In this document: positions 60,944 to 64,000 of the stretch, in pieces
Layout of the letters: every line of letters begins with the position of its first letter
Numbering within the stretch: the first letter of the stretch is position 1
Assembly (NCBI GenBank): GCA_008692225.1
Contig: VICG01000006.1
Span: 1,803,501-1,867,500 of the forward strand
Origin: Monilinia fructicola
Taxonomy: Eukaryota; Ascomycota; Leotiomycetes; Helotiales; Sclerotiniaceae
Direction: 5' to 3'
Length of the DNA stretch: 64,000 bases
Made by a program: the position numbers and the translations under genes
The notes under the pieces: model-generated
Databases searched by the model: none
What the model was told of the DNA's origin: nothing
The model's input: the letters and a program-made list of their open reading frames with translations, nothing else

Positions 60944-62356
60944 TCTTTGGAACGCTCTCAAGACTCTAGCATTGATTTCAAGGTTTCAGCTTTGGTTGCA
61001 GATAGAAATGGGAATGACTGGCTTTTGTGCCAGAGATTATCTAACTTGTACCCTTCTCGATAGATTGGTTGAGGTCTAAATAAAAATGGCGACTAATGGA
61101 AAGTTGGCGTAAAGTGTGTAAAGTAAAGTTCCAAGGTTATGTACAGAGTAGGTGGTTGAGATGTCGAAGTTGAAGAAAGTGGAGTTGGCCGGTGTTTATC
61201 CGAGACATCACGGGGGTTGAAGATGGTGAGTCGTGAGCAAAAAGTATCGTATTGAAAATTGATAGATTTCCGACCGATCGGGAAGCTTTCCTATTTGTTG
61301 TTGTGTCATATACGACCCCAGAGGTAAGGCTGGGCTATCCATGGATATTTAAAGTCGCTCTATACTATCTAAATATAGGAGGCTCACGTGATACTCGGGA
61401 GTCAAGCCGATATCAAATTGCAATTGTGTATCAATACACCTATAGCCACCTACCCTACACTTGCTTCAAACTTGCCGCATTCTTCTCAGCGATCTCTCTA
61501 GATAAGTCAACTAAGAAAGCTTTCCTTGAGGGATAGAAGCATCCTCGAATCCTTAAACTTGGAATCGAGCTTCCCACCAACTGTGTTCTTCCATCATGAA
61601 TCCAAATGCCCCATCTCTCTCTTTCACCAAGACTGAGCTCAGCCCGGGATGATCCCGAAAACAAATCCATTCGCCTTGGTCAATCAAAATTCTAATACTG
61701 GGACCAAAAAAGGTTGTTGTATATCTCTCTAATCAAGAAAGATGAGGATTGGGAGCAAAAAAAGATCAAATTATCTAAAACGCGTTTTCAATCCAGGAGA
61801 TTACTTTTTCAATGTAACCTTAAAGATGATCATTACTATTCTCAAATTTCACCCTCGGCCAAATCAACAAGCACTTCGTTTATCTGCTACATGCTATTCG
61901 ATACAGAAGCAAGAGCTTTGGGTGTTGAGAAAGTTGTTTCTTCCCACGGCTCTCGGAATTCAATCATGGGGTGTCCAATATAAATTCCTATCAAGGGCCC
62001 TTGTTTTGAGCACCCAAGAGTCTTCATTGTTCATCTCTGAGATTACATTTCTAATCATGAGACCTAATTAGTGTTTTTGTGCTCCTCGTCTGTTATCACT
62101 GATCATTAATACTATCTAGTCTTGTAAATTGAAAGGCAAAGATGATGTGTCTCATCTTGACCACAAAACTCGAAGCCCTAACATGTTCTCTTCAGAATTT
62201 GTTTTTTTAACAATATTTGGCTCATCACCTAGCCACACGTTCAGTTGAAGATGTTCATAAGAACACGTCTGAGCTGATTATTTTTAAGAACAGCTTAAAG
62301 GATACCACTTCAAAATCCGAGAAAAGAGCAAAAAGTCATCAATAACTCAAGAAGCT
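60944..62356. other. intergenic, no gene seen
   Basis: About 1.4 kb. ORFs near 61455-62071 lack family features and splice support. Confidence 0.45.
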
Positions 62357-64000
62357 TTAACTCAAATTCCCAGCACTCCACCAATCCTCCAAATTCCCCA
62401 GCCCCTCACCCCTCTGGTGAAAAAAACTCTCCGCCAAAACCGCCAACTCATCATCTGAATAGTGTAATTGAGGATGAACAGACTCTTGCTCCTGCCCCGC
62501 CATCCCACCGTCTCTCATATTAACCGCACTCGTATTTACAGAATCGAGACCAGAGCCCTCGAAATCCTGTCGATCGACTCGAGTTGGTTCTGGCAATGAT
62601 GAGGCATGACTAATTTCATGAGTGGCGGGAATAGAGGCAGAGTATAAAGATGGTCCAAATAGACGACGAGCTGATGTTGGTATTTCGCTGGACGAAGAGT
62701 ATTCGAGAATTTCCCAAAATTGACCTAGGTCAATGAGAAGACTGCGATTGGGAGTTTGAGGTGGTGCATCTGGGTTCGTGTATGTGGATGAAACCGTATC
62801 ACAAAGTCGTTGGAGCTTTTCCGCCTATGATTACATTAGCAACGAACAAAACGTGAAGCGAAGTTGAACTCACCATTCGAGCAACATGAGGCCATTCTTT
62901 GAAATCTCGGATGAACCTCAAACACTTATCGAAGTTGTCCCGTTTTTCCTGTCGCACAATAGGATCTTCGGCAAAGCATTCTTGTAAATATATTGTTGCA
63001 ATGATCGCTACACAATGAGCGAGAAATGGATCAGAGACTTTGAATGATTTGGCTTCCAACATATCGATATATCTAATGACCCAGCTAGCATGTGATGAGA
63101 TCAAATCTGAAATATGCTGTAAGAAGATTTCGGGGATAGCAGATTTGATGTTTTTCAATCGTAGTGACAATAAAAGTGGATTGTTTAAAAGGCAAAGGTT
63201 TGTGTGATATAAGAATTGAATAAATAGCCAAGGGCCCCAATAATCTCGATTGGCATGCAAATCTTCTGTTGATCTTTGAGAGAATTTTGCTGATTTAAAG
63301 CGATGAATTTGTGAGGTACGGGTCTCAAAGTCCATTTGCTGGGCCATTATTAATGCATAGTCTGATTGAGGAGACCACGGGGGTAAAGTACTTGGGTTTC
63401 CACGTCTTCTCGCATAGCGAGTAATCTTGAACCACACTTCACTGAGCTGAATCGCATATGCAACGACACCTTTGTCTTGAGTATCAGAACTAGCAAATTC
63501 GGGAGATGAAATATCAGGAGTTTCCCCGCTAGTAAAATGACCAGGATTAAGAGGTTTCCCGGTTGTTTCCGGATACCATGGAAAGTTCTCCTCGCCTGCG
63601 AAATCTATGACACTAAATTCAGCGCCGTGTAATCTTTTTAGAAGAAACAAACTCCAAAAGCATCGTCGTCGCTCTTCACGAAGCGAATCCGATAAAGGAG
63701 CATGACTCTCGGTTGTAAGACCCGCATTGTGGGCCAGACTCATGGCCAGACTACTATGAACGCTTGCCTGTCGTGTATTTCCATCTAGGAAATGTTAGTT
63801 GTGTTCTATGTTCCGGCAGAGTAGTACGCACTAGTGAAGTCTACTAAACTAAGAAGGCACAAAGATTGTAGTGTTGAAAGTTCCACTCGACCTCCGAATA
63901 TCCTGCCTGAGATTATGGATCGAGCCGCTTCTAAATACCCATCGATAAGCTCAGTTTTGATATCACGGAGAGCCTTCTCGTCGGAGAAACGTATTGCCAA
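62357..64000 (-). CDS. fungal_trans-domain transcription factor, C-terminal part (5' end off window)
   Basis: Visible exons 64000-63832, 63784-62874 and 62824-62357 join in frame; introns GTGCGT...CCTAG and GTGAGT...CATAG (47-50 nt). The frame is open to the right edge. It reads like the C-terminal two thirds of a Zn2Cys6-type activator: SLCLLSLVDFTNGNTRQASVHSS, then RRRCFWSLFLLKRLHG, LPPWSPQSDYA and a helical fungal_trans region ending RFIRDFKEWPHVARM. The last exon has an acidic and Gly-rich tail with two tryptophans (LEDWWSAGNLS). A Zn2Cys6 cluster is expected upstream of the window but is not visible. Nuclear regulator; target genes unknown. Confidence 0.85.

Overview
The window is nuclear DNA of a filamentous ascomycete. 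Introns are short (about 46-110 nt), start with GTAAGT/GTATGT/GTGAGT-type donors and often carry CTAAC-like branch sites. Fungus-specific genes are present: translation elongation factor 3, a C2H2 regulator with a fungal_trans domain, and a PigL_N/HeLo-like domain. An AT-rich block carries a retroelement degraded by C-to-T/G-to-A change, as repeat-induced point mutation (RIP) does. Gene content and protein wording suggest Leotiomycetes, perhaps Sclerotiniaceae; that placement is an inference.

Layout. 0-5 kb: a tRNA-Ala gene with an intron and a DUF7025-type AAA+ ATPase gene, both on the minus strand. 5-12 kb: gene-poor, low-complexity DNA with an AT-rich island. 12.1-15.6 kb: elongation factor 3 on the minus strand, conserved throughout but broken by about ten 1-2 nt indels. 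15.9-26.9 kb: AT-rich block made of one complete, dead Ty3/Gypsy element (16453-26872, minus strand, 5-bp target duplication GTGGT). A second, miniature LTR element (18117-19903, plus strand) is nested in it and filled with an AT-rich, palindrome-bearing minisatellite. 26.9-33.9 kb: mostly intergenic, with one two-exon gene of unknown function. 34-37.1 kb: two tandem, diverged paralogues of an unrecognised family.

37.6-64 kb is gene-rich. It holds a ~21-finger C2H2 protein, a C2H2/fungal_trans transcription factor, a GNAT acetyltransferase, and a Cuz1-like AN1 zinc-finger protein. Next come a large PigL_N/HeLo-like plus GATA-finger protein, a candidate Pol III RNA with three hairpins, three tandem small Cys-rich putative zinc-binding proteins, an SMP-30/gluconolactonase-like protein, and the C-terminal part of a fungal_trans transcription factor that runs off the right edge.

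The genes do not form an obvious pathway. The right half is enriched in putative regulators and zinc-binding proteins. The most unusual items are the fusion of an NLR-type N-terminal domain to a WC-1-class GATA finger, the three-gene Cys-rich array, the unknown paralogue pair, the nested minisatellite LTR element, the three-hairpin RNA, and the cluster of indels confined to EF-3.
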